In this document: positions 18,303-26,592 of the stretch, piece by piece | Position numbering within the stretch: position 1 is the stretch's first letter | Layout: each line of letters begins with the position of its first letter | Origin: Pelagibacterium flavum | GTDB taxonomy: Bacteria > Pseudomonadota > Alphaproteobacteria > Rhizobiales > Devosiaceae | Length of the DNA: 64,000 nt | Assembly: GCF_025854335.1 (NCBI RefSeq) | Contig: NZ_CP107716.1 | Coordinates: 2,907,001 to 2,971,000, forward strand | Direction of reading: 5' to 3' | Program-made: the position numbers and the translations under genes | The notes under the pieces: model-generated | What the model was told of the DNA's origin: nothing | Seen by the model: the letters and a program-made list of their open reading frames with translations, nothing else | Databases searched by the model: none

Positions 18303-19238
18303 ATGCTTGCCCTTATCTTTTCCGCCCTGCTGCCCATTGCGCTGATCATCACGCTGGGCCATCTGCTCAAGCGTTTCGGCTTTCTGGGCGAGGGGTTCTG
18401 GCCGCAAGCCGAGCGGTTAGCCTATTTCGTCCTCCTTCCGCTCCTTTTCGCCCATGGTCTCTACAAAGCCGACCTTTCCAACGCCCCCATCGGGCTGATC
18501 GCTGCGGGGCTTATCGGCCCGGCGGTGATCGGAACATTGGTGCTTCTGGCGGCCAACAGGGTAACGCGGTTCGACGGCCCGGCCCTCACTTCGGTCGTTC
18601 AGGGCGGCATCCGCTTCAACAATTATGTCGGGGTCACCGCCGCCGTCGGGTTGCTTGGCGTGCCCGGCGCGGCGCTGGCCGCCGTGGTCAATGCCATCCT
18701 GGTTCCTACGGTCAACATCGTGTGTTCACTGGTCTTTGCCCGTTACGGCGATCGCCAGCCCTCCGCGTTGAGCGTGGTCAAATCCATAGCCCTCAACCCG
18801 CTGATCCTGGGGTGTGTGGCGGGGGTCCTTCTGCGGTTAACCGGCATCGCTTTGCCGGCTGGCCTCGAAGGCTTCATGCAGGCCATGGGGCAAGCGGCCC
18901 TGCCGATCGGCCTGTTGTGCGTCGGGGCGGCGCTCAATTGGGAGGCGCTGGGGCGCGGCATCCGGCCAGCGCTTGTCGCCACCGCCGCGCGTTTCCTGCT
19001 CATTCCGGCAATCACTGTGGCGATCTGCCTGGCGGTCGGGCTCACGGGTCCGGCAGCATTGGTGGTGCTGCTGATCCAGTGCCTTCCCACCGCGTCGTCG
19101 GCCTATGTCATGGCGCGGCAATTGGGCGGCGATGCGCCGCTTATGGCAGGCATCATCGCCTTCCAGACGGTATTGGGGGTGGTGACCGTCCCGATCACGC
19201 TGGTGTTTCTCGCGCCCCTTATTGGTGCCGGGGTTTAG
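18303..19238 (+). CDS. AEC-family (auxin efflux carrier-like) permease
   Basis: A 311-residue membrane protein with about ten helices in two five-helix halves. Features typical of bacterial AEC transporters are FVLLPLLFAHGLYKAD, RFNNYVGVTAAVGLLG, the half-helix NPLILGCVAGVLLRLTG, and QCLPTASSAYVMARQLGGDA near the end. The substrate is unknown; relatives include malonate and malate permeases. I choose ATG 18303 because it starts at the first helix; an upstream TTG adds 19 basic residues, and neither has a good ribosome site. Convergent with the cyclopropane synthase gene, with a hairpin repeat between them. Confidence 0.8.
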   Translation: MLALIFSALLPIALIITLGHLLKRFGFLGEGFWPQAERLAYFVLLPLLFAHGLYKADLSNAPIGLIAAGLIGPAVIGTLVLLAANRVTRFDGPALTSVVQGGIRFNNYVGVTAAVGLLGVPGAALAAVVNAILVPTVNIVCSLVFARYGDRQPSALSVVKSIALNPLILGCVAGVLLRLTGIALPAGLEGFMQAMGQAALPIGLLCVGAALNWEALGRGIRPALVATAARFLLIPAITVAICLAVGLTGPAALVVLLIQCLPTASSAYVMARQLGGDAPLMAGIIAFQTVLGVVTVPITLVFLAPLIGAGV

Positions 19239-19270
19239 ATCAAATCCGCTTTTCTTCGAATCGCAGACTT

Positions 19271-19340
19271 GATCTGAGTCCTTGTTTTGTCGCGCGTCCG
19301 AACCGCAAAACCGTTTCCACTTTTGCTGGATGCGCTCTAG
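19271..19340. repeat. Hairpin-type dispersed repeat, copy A
   Basis: Read on the minus strand it begins CTAGAGCGCATCCAGCAAAA, runs through GTGGAAACGGTTTTGCGG and TTCGGACGCGCG, and ends ACAAAACAAGGA. The same skeleton (CTAGAGC..TCCAG.AAAAGTGG.AAC.GGTTTT.CG.TCGGAC..GCGAC..AAGGA) occurs at 56879-56941. The internal arms pair into a hairpin. It supplies the stop codon of the cyclopropane synthase gene and fills the gap between two convergent genes, where it could act as a terminator. Confidence 0.75.
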
Positions 19341-20452
19341 CGCACCGACAAATACCCACCCTGCAGTCCGTCCTTTGAATAGACCACCTGCCACAGATGC
19401 ACCCAGCGGGCCCGGAAGATGGCGGCGCAGCTCAAAAGGTAATAGCGCCACATGCGATGGAAGCGTTCGCCATAGGCCTCGGAAAGCTCGGGCCATGCGG
19501 CTTCGAAATTCTTATACCACGCCATGAGCGTCGGATCGTAATCGGCACCGAAATTGTGCCAGTCCTCCATGACCAGCCTGCCTTCCACGGCAGTCGTTAC
19601 CTGTTTGGGCGATGGGAGCATGCCGTGGGGGAATATATATTTTTCCAGCCATGGCTCGCCGGCGCGGCGAGTCAAACTCCCGCCGATAGTGTGGAGCAGG
19701 AAGAGCCCATCGTCAGGCAGCAACTCGCTGACCTTGGAGAAATATGGCCGGTAGTTCTTGTACCCCACATGTTCGAACATGCCGACCGACACAATCCTGT
19801 CGAACTGGCCCTCGAGGTCCATGTAGTCCATGAGCTTTGTTTCGATCGGCAGATCGCCACGGGTGTCGTTGGCATAGGTCATCTGCTCCCTGGAAACCGT
19901 GATGCCCAACCCCGAGACACCATAACGCTCAGCGGCGAATTTGAGCAGACCACCCCAGCCCGAACCGATATCGAGGATGCGCATACCCTCTTTCAGACCG
20001 ATCTTGCGGCAGATCAGATCGAGCTTGGCTTCCTGGGCGGCGTCGAGCGTTTCGGCTTCACGCCAATAGCCGCAGGAATAGATCATGCGCGGGTCGAGCA
20101 TGCGCCTGTAGAGGTCATTACCGATGTCGTAGTGCTTTTCGCCGACCTCGCGCACGTGCAGCCGCTGTGGATTGAGGACCATGCCCTTGATGGTCAAAAG
20201 CGCCAGAGCCGGATCGAATTTGACCCGATTCTGCAATTGCCCGGTCAGGCACCGGTACAAGAACTGGTCGACTGCCTCGCTGTCCCACCAGCCATCCATA
20301 TAGGCCTCACCCAGCCCCAGTGTCCCCTGGGTCATCACGCGACTGAACAGCCGGTCGTCATGAACCTGGATGTCCCAAGGTCGTGAGCCGCCTACTTCGA
20401 TGTCGATTTGCGCAAGAAGATCGGTGATAAACGACTTGAACTTTGCCGACAT
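19337..20452 (-). CDS. cfa: Cyclopropane-fatty-acyl-phospholipid synthase
   Basis: A 371-residue enzyme that methylenates cis double bonds of phospholipid acyl chains with S-adenosylmethionine. The N-terminal helical domain (FSRVMTQGTLGLGEAYMDGWW) is followed by a methyltransferase core: EKHYDIGNDLYRRMLDPRM, YSCGYWREAETLDAAQ, the SAM motif MRILDIGSGWGG, SVGMFEHVGYKNY and a C-terminal FPHGMLPS...EDWHNFG block. All are standard Cfa signatures. ATG 20452 is used; a TTG four codons upstream is possible. A monocistronic gene. Confidence 0.93.
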   Translation of the reverse strand: MSAKFKSFITDLLAQIDIEVGGSRPWDIQVHDDRLFSRVMTQGTLGLGEAYMDGWWDSEAVDQFLYRCLTGQLQNRVKFDPALALLTIKGMVLNPQRLHVREVGEKHYDIGNDLYRRMLDPRMIYSCGYWREAETLDAAQEAKLDLICRKIGLKEGMRILDIGSGWGGLLKFAAERYGVSGLGITVSREQMTYANDTRGDLPIETKLMDYMDLEGQFDRIVSVGMFEHVGYKNYRPYFSKVSELLPDDGLFLLHTIGGSLTRRAGEPWLEKYIFPHGMLPSPKQVTTAVEGRLVMEDWHNFGADYDPTLMAWYKNFEAAWPELSEAYGERFHRMWRYYLLSCAAIFRARWVHLWQVVYSKDGLQGGYLSVR

Positions 20453-20548
20453 GGCCCCGCTCAAACAAATAATAGTGACGCGCCGAGGCGCGGGGAAAGG
20501 ATTCTACCTCACTAAAATTTATGGGTGTTGTCCAGTCCCTTGGTCCTC

Positions 20549-20809
20549 TTACTGCGCCCAGTCTTCCGACTGTCGGGACGGAAGGGAATACCCATCTTCG
20601 TCATCTGCCGTTTCCAGAATGCCGATCAGTTCGGCCACCTTGCCCGTCGGCAAATGATCGCCCTCATTGACCCGCGCTTCATCGGCGTCCAGCCACGCCA
20701 ACGCCTTGGTCAAATCAACCTCGGTGGCTTCGGTCGCCGCGATCTCGGCGGCCAGATGTTCATCGATGGGGCCGAGCACCCGCTCGATCTCGCTGCGCGT
20801 CAGCGTCAT
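20549..20809 (-). CDS. Small conserved acidic protein of unknown function
   Basis: An 86-residue soluble protein, MTLTRSEIERVLGPIDEHLA, then AEIAATEATEVDLTKALAWL, and a polar C-terminus ending SEDWAQ. It is strongly acidic and helical with no membrane segment. GGAG lies eight bases before the ATG, and codon use matches neighbouring genes, so it is likely real. Divergent from the DGPF gene, downstream neighbour cfa. I recall similar short proteins in Rhizobiales genomes but no function. Confidence 0.65.
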   Translation of the reverse strand: MTLTRSEIERVLGPIDEHLAAEIAATEATEVDLTKALAWLDADEARVNEGDHLPTGKVAELIGILETADDEDGYSLPSRQSEDWAQ

Positions 20810-20993
20810 GGCAATATCTCCAAAAGACCTGCTTACACTCTAATGCAGCACTACCTCTTTGAGTTGCACACCCGCTCTGGCTTTCGGCAGCAACCCGATG
20901 CACTCTGCCCTTCCCTTTAACATACAGAAAATTTCACCCGCGCTGTCGGGAACGGCAAACCGGGTGCGTCCTCGCCATACAAGGAGTTTGGCC

Positions 20994-21368
20994 ATGCTCT
21001 ACGCAATCCTTTGCTACAACGACGAAGCCGCCGTGGGCGGCTGGTCGAAAGAACACGACGACAAGATCATGGCCGATCTTCTCGCCGTCCAGAAGCCGCT
21101 GGTCGAAGCGGGCAAGATGGGACCGGTGGCCCGGCTGATGCCAACCACCGCGGCCACGACCCTGCGCAAGACAGCCGGAGAACCCATGGTGCTGGACGGA
21201 CCTTTCGCCGAAACCAAGGAACAGTTCCTCGGTTTTTATGTCATCGATGCGGAGAGCCTCGAGGAGGTCGTGCAAGTCGTGCGCGATCTGGCCGAGGCCA
21301 ATCCCGGCATGGGGTCCTATGAGATCCGCCCGGTCCGCGATTATTTTCCCGGAGCGCAAGCAAAGTGA
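20994..21368 (+). CDS. YCII-related DGPF-domain protein
   Basis: A 124-residue protein, MLYAILCYNDEAAVGGWSKE, with the name-giving motif VLDGPFAETKEQFLGFYVID and the closing IRPVRDYF. DGPF proteins form dimeric ferredoxin-like folds and are almost always encoded next to ECF sigma factors of the ECF42 type. Here the stop overlaps the sigma factor start (GTGA), which indicates coupled translation. AAGGAG precedes the ATG at 20994. Its role, possibly signal sensing or modulation of the sigma factor, is not settled. Confidence 0.88.
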   Translation: MLYAILCYNDEAAVGGWSKEHDDKIMADLLAVQKPLVEAGKMGPVARLMPTTAATTLRKTAGEPMVLDGPFAETKEQFLGFYVIDAESLEEVVQVVRDLAEANPGMGSYEIRPVRDYFPGAQAK

Positions 21369-22624
21369 ACGACAAAGATGCCGACTGGATTGGCCTGACG
21401 CTGGCCGGCGCCCGCCCTCGGGCGGTTGCCGCGCTGTACAGGTATTTTCGCGACCTCGATATGGCCGAGGAAGCCTTCCAGGAGGCCTGTCTGCGCGCAC
21501 TGAAATCCTGGCCGAAGAACGGGCCACCGCGCGATCCGGCCGCCTGGCTGATCCTTGTGGGCCGCAATTCCGGCATCGACAGTGTGCGCCGCCGCGCGCG
21601 CTTCACCGCCCTGCCCGAAGAAGACAAGATTTCCGATACCTCCGATGCCGAAAGCGATATCGCCGAACGGATCGACGATTCGCACTATCGCGACGATATC
21701 CTGCGGCTGTTGTTCGTATGTTGCCATCCCGACGTGCCGGCCACCCAGCAGATCGCTCTGGCCCTGCGCATCGTTTCGGGGCTGACGGTCAAGCAGATCG
21801 CCCGCGCCTTTCTGGTTTCGGACGCCGCCATGGAGCAGCGCATAACCCGCGCCAAGGCCCGTATCGCGAAATCGGGTGCGAGCTTTGAAACGCCCGATGC
21901 CGCCGACCGCGCCGAGCGGGTGGGAGCGGTCGCAGCCATGGTCTATCTTGTATTCAACGAGGGCTACACCTCAGCCGGCGAGCGGTCGGAAACCCGCAAC
22001 ACGTTCGCACAGGAGGCGATCCGGCTGGCCCGGCTGTTGCTCGGGCTGTTTCCGACCGAACCGGAACTGATGGGCCTTCTGGCCTTGTTGCTGATCCAGC
22101 AATCGCGCGACGCGGCACGGTTCGACAAGGATGGAAACATCATCCTGCTCGACGATCAGGACCGCACGCTCTGGGATCGGCGCATGATCGACGAAGGCCT
22201 TGCCCTGATCGACAAAGCGATGCGGCACCGCCGGCCGGGCGTGTTCCAGGTCCAGGCCGCCATCGCGGCGCTGCACGCCCATGCGGAAACACCGGCCGAC
22301 ACCGACTGGACCGAGATCGAATTGCTCTACCGGGTGCTCGAGAGGCTGCAACCTTCGCCCGTCGTGACGCTCAATCGTGCCGTCGCAGTATCCAAGATCG
22401 AAGGGCCGCAAGCGGCGCTCGATCTCATCGAGCCGCTGGCCGATGCGCTGGGCGGCTATTTCTATTTCCACGGATTGCGCGGCGGTCTGCTGAAAGACCT
22501 CGGCCGCATCGAGGAAGCGCGCATCGCCTTCGATATTGCCATTGCCCACGCCAACACCACTGCGGAGGCCGTCCATATCCGGGCCCACCTCGACAAACTG
22601 GGCGGCTCTCCCTCCGGCGCATAA
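21365..22624 (+). CDS. ECF RNA polymerase sigma factor, ECF42-like, with long C-terminal extension
   Basis: A 419-residue protein. The N-terminal sigma-2 region has YRYFRDLDMAEEAFQEACLRAL and sigma-4 has VKQIARAFLVSDAAMEQRITRAK. The long C-terminal part (from about 185: VYLVFNEGYTSAGE, then LIQQSRDAARFDKDG and tetratricopeptide-like helices such as NRAVAVSKIEGPQAALDLI) matches the ECF42/DUF6596 extension, which replaces a separate anti-sigma factor. It begins at GTG 21365, overlapping the DGPF gene stop. A downstream hydrolase gene follows after 71 bp and may be part of its regulon (inference). Confidence 0.9.
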   Translation: MNDKDADWIGLTLAGARPRAVAALYRYFRDLDMAEEAFQEACLRALKSWPKNGPPRDPAAWLILVGRNSGIDSVRRRARFTALPEEDKISDTSDAESDIAERIDDSHYRDDILRLLFVCCHPDVPATQQIALALRIVSGLTVKQIARAFLVSDAAMEQRITRAKARIAKSGASFETPDAADRAERVGAVAAMVYLVFNEGYTSAGERSETRNTFAQEAIRLARLLLGLFPTEPELMGLLALLLIQQSRDAARFDKDGNIILLDDQDRTLWDRRMIDEGLALIDKAMRHRRPGVFQVQAAIAALHAHAETPADTDWTEIELLYRVLERLQPSPVVTLNRAVAVSKIEGPQAALDLIEPLADALGGYFYFHGLRGGLLKDLGRIEEARIAFDIAIAHANTTAEAVHIRAHLDKLGGSPSGA

Positions 22625-22695
22625 TTTTTTTGCTCTTTTTGTCGGGAAGCAAAATGACCGTCCGTCCTATGGGCATCATACCCCAGGAGGACACC

Positions 22696-23619
22696 ATGTT
22701 GATCAAGACCACATTTGCAGCGATCGCTCTTGCGACGCTCGTTTCTTTCCCTGCCAACGCCCAGGAGGCCACCATGGCAGAGACGTTCGACCCCATCCAG
22801 CTCAGCACCGAGGTGCCCGTCCCTTCCGAAGACGGAACGGTCAATATCGACGGGCTGAACATGTACTATCAGGTCCATGGCGAGGGCGAACCGCTTCTGC
22901 TCATCCATGGCGGACTGATGACCATCGAGGCCTGGGGACCCATCCTTTCCGCGCTTGCTGAAGATCGCAAGGTCTATGCGATCGAACTCGAAGGCCACGG
23001 CCGCACTGTCGATCTCGACCGTCCCTTGTCCATGCAGCAGTTCGCGGAGGACGTTTCCGGTTTCATCGAGCAGATGGATCTGGGGCCGATCGATATTGTG
23101 GGCTTTTCCATGGGCGGCGGTACCGCAATGGGCGTAGGGGCCCTGCATCCTGAACTGGTCAAGAGCCTTGTTATCATTTCGGCCTCCCACCAGGCGGACG
23201 CGATCTGGGATTCGGTACGCGCCGGCTGGCCCCACATGACAGCGGAGATGATGGAAGGCACCCCGATGCTTGCGGCCTATGAAGCTGTTGCGCCCCAGCC
23301 CGAGCGGTTCGCCGGATTTGTCGAAAAGATCCGTGACGCGATGGTTTCGGGAGAGCTCGGCTGGACCGACGATCAGGTCGCCTCTATCCCGGTGCCGGTT
23401 CTTATGATCATCGGGGACACCGATCTGGTCCAGTTCGACAAGGCTCTTGAAACCTACCAACTGCTCGGCGGCCAGTCCTCGACCGGACCGATGGGGCCAG
23501 AGCTCGATACGGCACGTCAATTCGCGGTGATCCCGGCCGCGACCCATTACGACATCGTGTTCAAGACCGACCTGCTGCTGCCGTTGATTGATCGCTTCCT
23601 TGCCGCCCAAGCCGATTGA
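22696..23619 (+). CDS. Exported alpha/beta hydrolase
   Basis: A 307-residue protein with a signal peptide (MLIKTTFAAIALATLVSF ... ANAQ). The hydrolase fold is clear: LLLIHGGLMT (oxyanion region), nucleophile elbow VGFSMGGGTAMG (Ser), acid D in LMIIGDTDLVQ, and catalytic His in PAATHYDIV. The substrate is unknown; esterases and haloperoxidase-like hydrolases share this layout. The ATG at 22696 has CAGGAGG eight bases upstream; an earlier start would precede the signal peptide. It ends at a strong terminator (23640-23681). Confidence 0.88.
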   Translation: MLIKTTFAAIALATLVSFPANAQEATMAETFDPIQLSTEVPVPSEDGTVNIDGLNMYYQVHGEGEPLLLIHGGLMTIEAWGPILSALAEDRKVYAIELEGHGRTVDLDRPLSMQQFAEDVSGFIEQMDLGPIDIVGFSMGGGTAMGVGALHPELVKSLVIISASHQADAIWDSVRAGWPHMTAEMMEGTPMLAAYEAVAPQPERFAGFVEKIRDAMVSGELGWTDDQVASIPVPVLMIIGDTDLVQFDKALETYQLLGGQSSTGPMGPELDTARQFAVIPAATHYDIVFKTDLLLPLIDRFLAAQAD

Positions 23620-23639
23620 TAAACAGATTCAATTGGCTG

Positions 23640-23681
23640 AAGACCGGATTCAGATGTATCATAATCTGAATCCGGTCTTTT
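23640..23681 (+). terminator. Strong intrinsic terminator after the exported hydrolase gene
   Basis: A perfect 16-bp stem AAGACCGGATTCAGAT (23640-23655), 8-base loop, ATCTGAATCCGGTCTT (23664-23679), ending in TTTT. Likely also active in reverse. Confidence 0.9.
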
Positions 23682-23736
23682 GCGTTAGATGTTGAAAATG
23701 AACGTCTTTTTCTGATCCGGCCCGAGGAGGCTCCAC

Positions 23737-24135
23737 ATGAAGATCACACCGTATCTCAACTTCGCCGGCGATTGCCGGGACGCGATGACCTTCTACCAGT
23801 CCGTGCTTGGCGGTGAGCTGGAAATGACCGCGCACAAGGACACCCCTTCGGCCGAGCATGTCCCCGCCGAGATGCAGAACCAGATCATGCATGCGGCTCT
23901 CACCTGGAGCGACGGCAGGCTCTTTGCTTCCGATGCCCCCATGGCGCAGGCCAATTCCTTTTCAGGCGTTTATCTCTCGGTCCACCCCGAAACCGTCGAG
24001 GATGCCGACCGCATGTTCGCCGCACTCAAGGATGGCGGCACCGTGGAAATGGAGCTCGAGGAAACCTTCTGGGCCAAGCGCTTCGGCATGCTCTATGACC
24101 GCTGGGGCGTCAAATGGATGTTCAACGTGGATTAG
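23737..24135 (+). CDS. VOC-family protein, PhnB/3-demethylubiquinone methyltransferase-like
   Basis: A 132-residue protein starting MKITPYLNFAGDCRDAMTFY, then SVLGGELEM, MHAALTWSDGRLFASDA and a C-terminal FGMLYDRWGVKWMFNVD. These are hallmarks of the PhnB-type VOC subgroup, whose members often lack the full set of metal ligands. GAGGAGG precedes the ATG. It stands alone after a terminator. The function is unknown. Confidence 0.82.
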   Translation: MKITPYLNFAGDCRDAMTFYQSVLGGELEMTAHKDTPSAEHVPAEMQNQIMHAALTWSDGRLFASDAPMAQANSFSGVYLSVHPETVEDADRMFAALKDGGTVEMELEETFWAKRFGMLYDRWGVKWMFNVD

Positions 24136-24241
24136 GATTGGCGCTACGGCGATCCGGGATACCCTCTCGGCTCCTTCACCACCACTCATCCCACTCCCCA
24201 TTGTCATTCCGGGAGTGAGAAGCGGTTCGGCCTTGGCCGAA

Positions 24242-24266
24242 GCCAAAGCTCCGGTGGAGCTTTGGC
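24242..24266. repeat. Perfect 11-bp hairpin within a dispersed-type intergenic repeat
   Basis: GCCAAAGCTCC (24242-24252), loop GGT, GGAGCTTTGGC (24256-24266). The surrounding sequence starts GTCATTCCGGGAGTGAGAAG, which resembles palindromic intergenic repeats of alphaproteobacteria such as the one at 59586-59684. No second full copy is in this window. Confidence 0.5.
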
Positions 24267-24421
24267 AGCGCCTGAACGCCTTGAGGCCTATGGCCGAAGG
24301 CCCCTCGGAATCCATCATGATGCGTCGCTACACTCCCAACCGCAAAAGACTTATCCCCGCTTCCGTGACCTCCCCCATACTCCCTCTCACGAACCCGCGC
24401 ATATGGACGCAAGCGCAACGA

Positions 24422-24570
24422 ACGTTTGGGCGGGTTTGGTCCGGGTTCCTTGCGGGTCGCCGCAGGGAAGGCCCAAACGTCACAAGCGCCGGACGGCGTG
24501 AACCGGCCGCCTGATCTCGGTTTCGAGACTGGCGCGATTTTGCTAACGCCGTCGTACCGGGGAAACCCGG
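24422..24570. ncRNA. Candidate structured RNA (strand undetermined)
   Basis: Four nested or adjacent helices lie within 150 bp. ACGTTTGGGC (24422-24431) pairs with GCCCAAACGT (24471-24480). Inside it, TTCCTTGCGG pairs with CCGCAGGGAA around a GTCG loop. GACGGCGT (24492-24499) pairs with ACGCCGTC (24546-24553), enclosing TCTCG-GTTT-CGAGA (24515-24528). Then comes CCGGG-GAAA-CCCGG (24557-24570), a GNRA tetraloop hairpin. I tested by eye for tmRNA, SRP RNA and RNase P signatures and found none. An RNA gene or a folded element is suggested, not proven. Confidence 0.35.
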
Positions 24571-24879
24571 AGGGGATTGACCCTAGCCTTCTGAAGGGCG
24601 ACTAAGCCAAAAACCCTGGGCGCGTGGGGCGATGATCGCTTCATATACTAACTAAACATGCGGAGCGTTCATCGCCCCATGCCGTTCTTCGATCCATCCT
24701 TCGGCCAATCGTGCCGGTGGCGCGATTGGAGGTGAGAAGGCCATGAGAGCTAAGCTCGAATGGCGATCATGGCCCGAGGCGACATCGCCGTCGGAGGTTT
24801 TGGCATGCGTGAAAAGAAAGGCCCCCTCACCCCATCCCAGGTAAGCCAAAGGATGGGCTCAACCTAAATAAGCCTTGCC

Positions 24880-26427
24880 TTATCCACCATCCTTCCAGCG
24901 GATGCGGTAGAGATCGAAGCGGCGGTCGCGGAGGTTTCTGACGGCACCTTGCGAGCGGGCCCATTGCAGGGTCGAAACATTGAGGTCAGCCACAACCACC
25001 ATCTCGACATTCTCGCTCGCTTCGGCGGCGATCCCGTCGCGGGCGAAGGGCATGTCCGAGGGGGTAAAGATGGAGGAGTGGGCATAGTTGATGTCGAGAT
25101 TGTCGACATTGGCCAGGTTGCCGGTGATCCCCGAGGTCACGACATAGCACTGGTTCTCGATGGTGCGGGCCTGGCAGCAATATTTGACGCGCAAATGACC
25201 CTGCCGCGTGTCGGTGCAATAGGGCACGAACATGATGCGGGCGCCCTGATCGGCCAGACGCCGGGCCACTTCGGGAAACTCGCTGTCGTAACAGATCATC
25301 ACCCCGACCGGCCCGCAATCGGTGTCGATCACGTCCACGGAGTCGCCACCAACGATCCCCCAGTAATCGCGTTCGTCGGGTGTGGGGTGCATCTTTTCCT
25401 GGGCGTGGACCGTGCCGTCGCGCAAAAAGACATAGCAGACGTTCTGGATATCCTCATCCTCGGTGATCGTGGGGTGAGAGCCACCGATGATGTTGATGTT
25501 GTATTTGAGCGCCATTTGCTGCATGCGCTCGATGAATTGGGGGGTGTATTCGGTCAGCCGCAGGATCGCTTCATGGGGTGGCTGTTCTGGTTCGCTCGAC
25601 AGAAGCATCAGCGTGAACAGTTCGGGAAACACCACGAAGTCCGACCCATAGTCGGCCGCCACGTCGGCGAAATACTCCATGTGCGTGAAAAACGCGTCCG
25701 CGTCGGCAAACCGCCGCGCCTCGAGCTGCACGGTGGTCACGCGCACCGTTTCGCGGCTGCGCTTGTGCGCCGGACGGGCTTCGTCCTCCTCGTCGTAACG
25801 CGGGTTGCGCCACACCATGAGTGCCGCATGGCCACCCGACGCCTTGTCGTCGGGATGATAATTGCGCAACAGCAATTCGGGCTCAAAGCCGAGCTTCATC
25901 TGAAAGCTGGCCACAGGATCGCGCACTTCGCGATCCACCACGGCCTGGAAATACTGGCTGGCGCGCGGATAATCCTTCTTGTTGCGGCGATAGCCCGGCA
26001 GGCGCCCACCGAAAGCAATACCCTTGAGCCAAAGCTCTTCGCACAGGCGCTGGCGGGCTTCGTACAGCCTGCGTCCGATGCGGTTGCGCTGGCGGCCCGG
26101 ATCGACGCAGACTTCCACACCATAGAGCCATTCGCCCTTGGCGTTGTGAAGCGAGCCATAACCGGCACCGGTGATGTTTTCCCAGGTGTGCTGCTTGAAT
26201 ATCTGCTTTTCGGCCAATTGCAGCGTGGCGGCATAACCCACGATCTGCCCGTCATAGACCGCAACGAACTGGCCCTCGGGAAAGGCATTGATCTGCCCAC
26301 GGATCGTGCCGGGAAGATATGGGCCTTCTTCGGGGTAAACCCTCTGGGTCAGCTTGATGATGGCTGGAATATCGCGAATCTTGGCAGTCCGCACCTCAAG
26401 GAGCGGCTTGTCGGAAAGTTTGGGCAC
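24880..26427 (-). CDS. Fused GNAT acetyltransferase-nitrilase (carbon-nitrogen hydrolase) protein
   Basis: A 515-residue two-domain protein. Residues 10-210 form a GNAT domain (VRTAKIRDIPAIIKLTQRVY, LYGVEVCVDPGRQRNRIGRRLY as the acetyl-CoA loop). Residues 228-510 form a nitrilase-superfamily domain with the catalytic triad E269 (VVFPELF), K345 (HAQEKMHPT) and C379 (VMICYDSEFPE). The fusion is known in many bacteria; the substrate of either domain is unclear, with amidase or carbamoyl hydrolase the usual guess. The gene stands alone and begins at an ATG just after a promoter-size gap. Confidence 0.9.
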   Translation of the reverse strand: MPKLSDKPLLEVRTAKIRDIPAIIKLTQRVYPEEGPYLPGTIRGQINAFPEGQFVAVYDGQIVGYAATLQLAEKQIFKQHTWENITGAGYGSLHNAKGEWLYGVEVCVDPGRQRNRIGRRLYEARQRLCEELWLKGIAFGGRLPGYRRNKKDYPRASQYFQAVVDREVRDPVASFQMKLGFEPELLLRNYHPDDKASGGHAALMVWRNPRYDEEDEARPAHKRSRETVRVTTVQLEARRFADADAFFTHMEYFADVAADYGSDFVVFPELFTLMLLSSEPEQPPHEAILRLTEYTPQFIERMQQMALKYNINIIGGSHPTITEDEDIQNVCYVFLRDGTVHAQEKMHPTPDERDYWGIVGGDSVDVIDTDCGPVGVMICYDSEFPEVARRLADQGARIMFVPYCTDTRQGHLRVKYCCQARTIENQCYVVTSGITGNLANVDNLDINYAHSSIFTPSDMPFARDGIAAEASENVEMVVVADLNVSTLQWARSQGAVRNLRDRRFDLYRIRWKDGG

Positions 26428-26592
26428 GGGGTGGAAACCTCGTTATCGATCAAATCAAAATGGATTGTGCCGGCGGCGCGCCGTCAGCCTATAGCACGAC
26501 AACGCGCCACCGCCACATTGGCTCCAAAGCAAAAGCCCCGAATTGTCGCGTTTCCAAACGAACAGGTGGTTCCCACCTATTGTGGAAAGGCT

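Larger units (their letters stand above)
24136..24879. other. 744-bp gene-free region with several strong hairpins
   Basis: I see no protein gene with a ribosome site here. The region holds a perfect hairpin at 24242-24266 inside a GTCATTCCGGG...-type intergenic repeat (about 24200-24315), a compact block of paired segments at 24422-24570 described separately, and unremarkable sequence from about 24600 to 24879. No tRNA cloverleaf was found. Confidence 0.6.

Noticed and set aside
24136..24879. tmRNA, SRP RNA or RNase P RNA in the gene-free region
   Set aside because: No tag reading frame, no CCGGAAGG-type SRP core and no GAGGAAAGTCCGGGC-type RNase P core were found.
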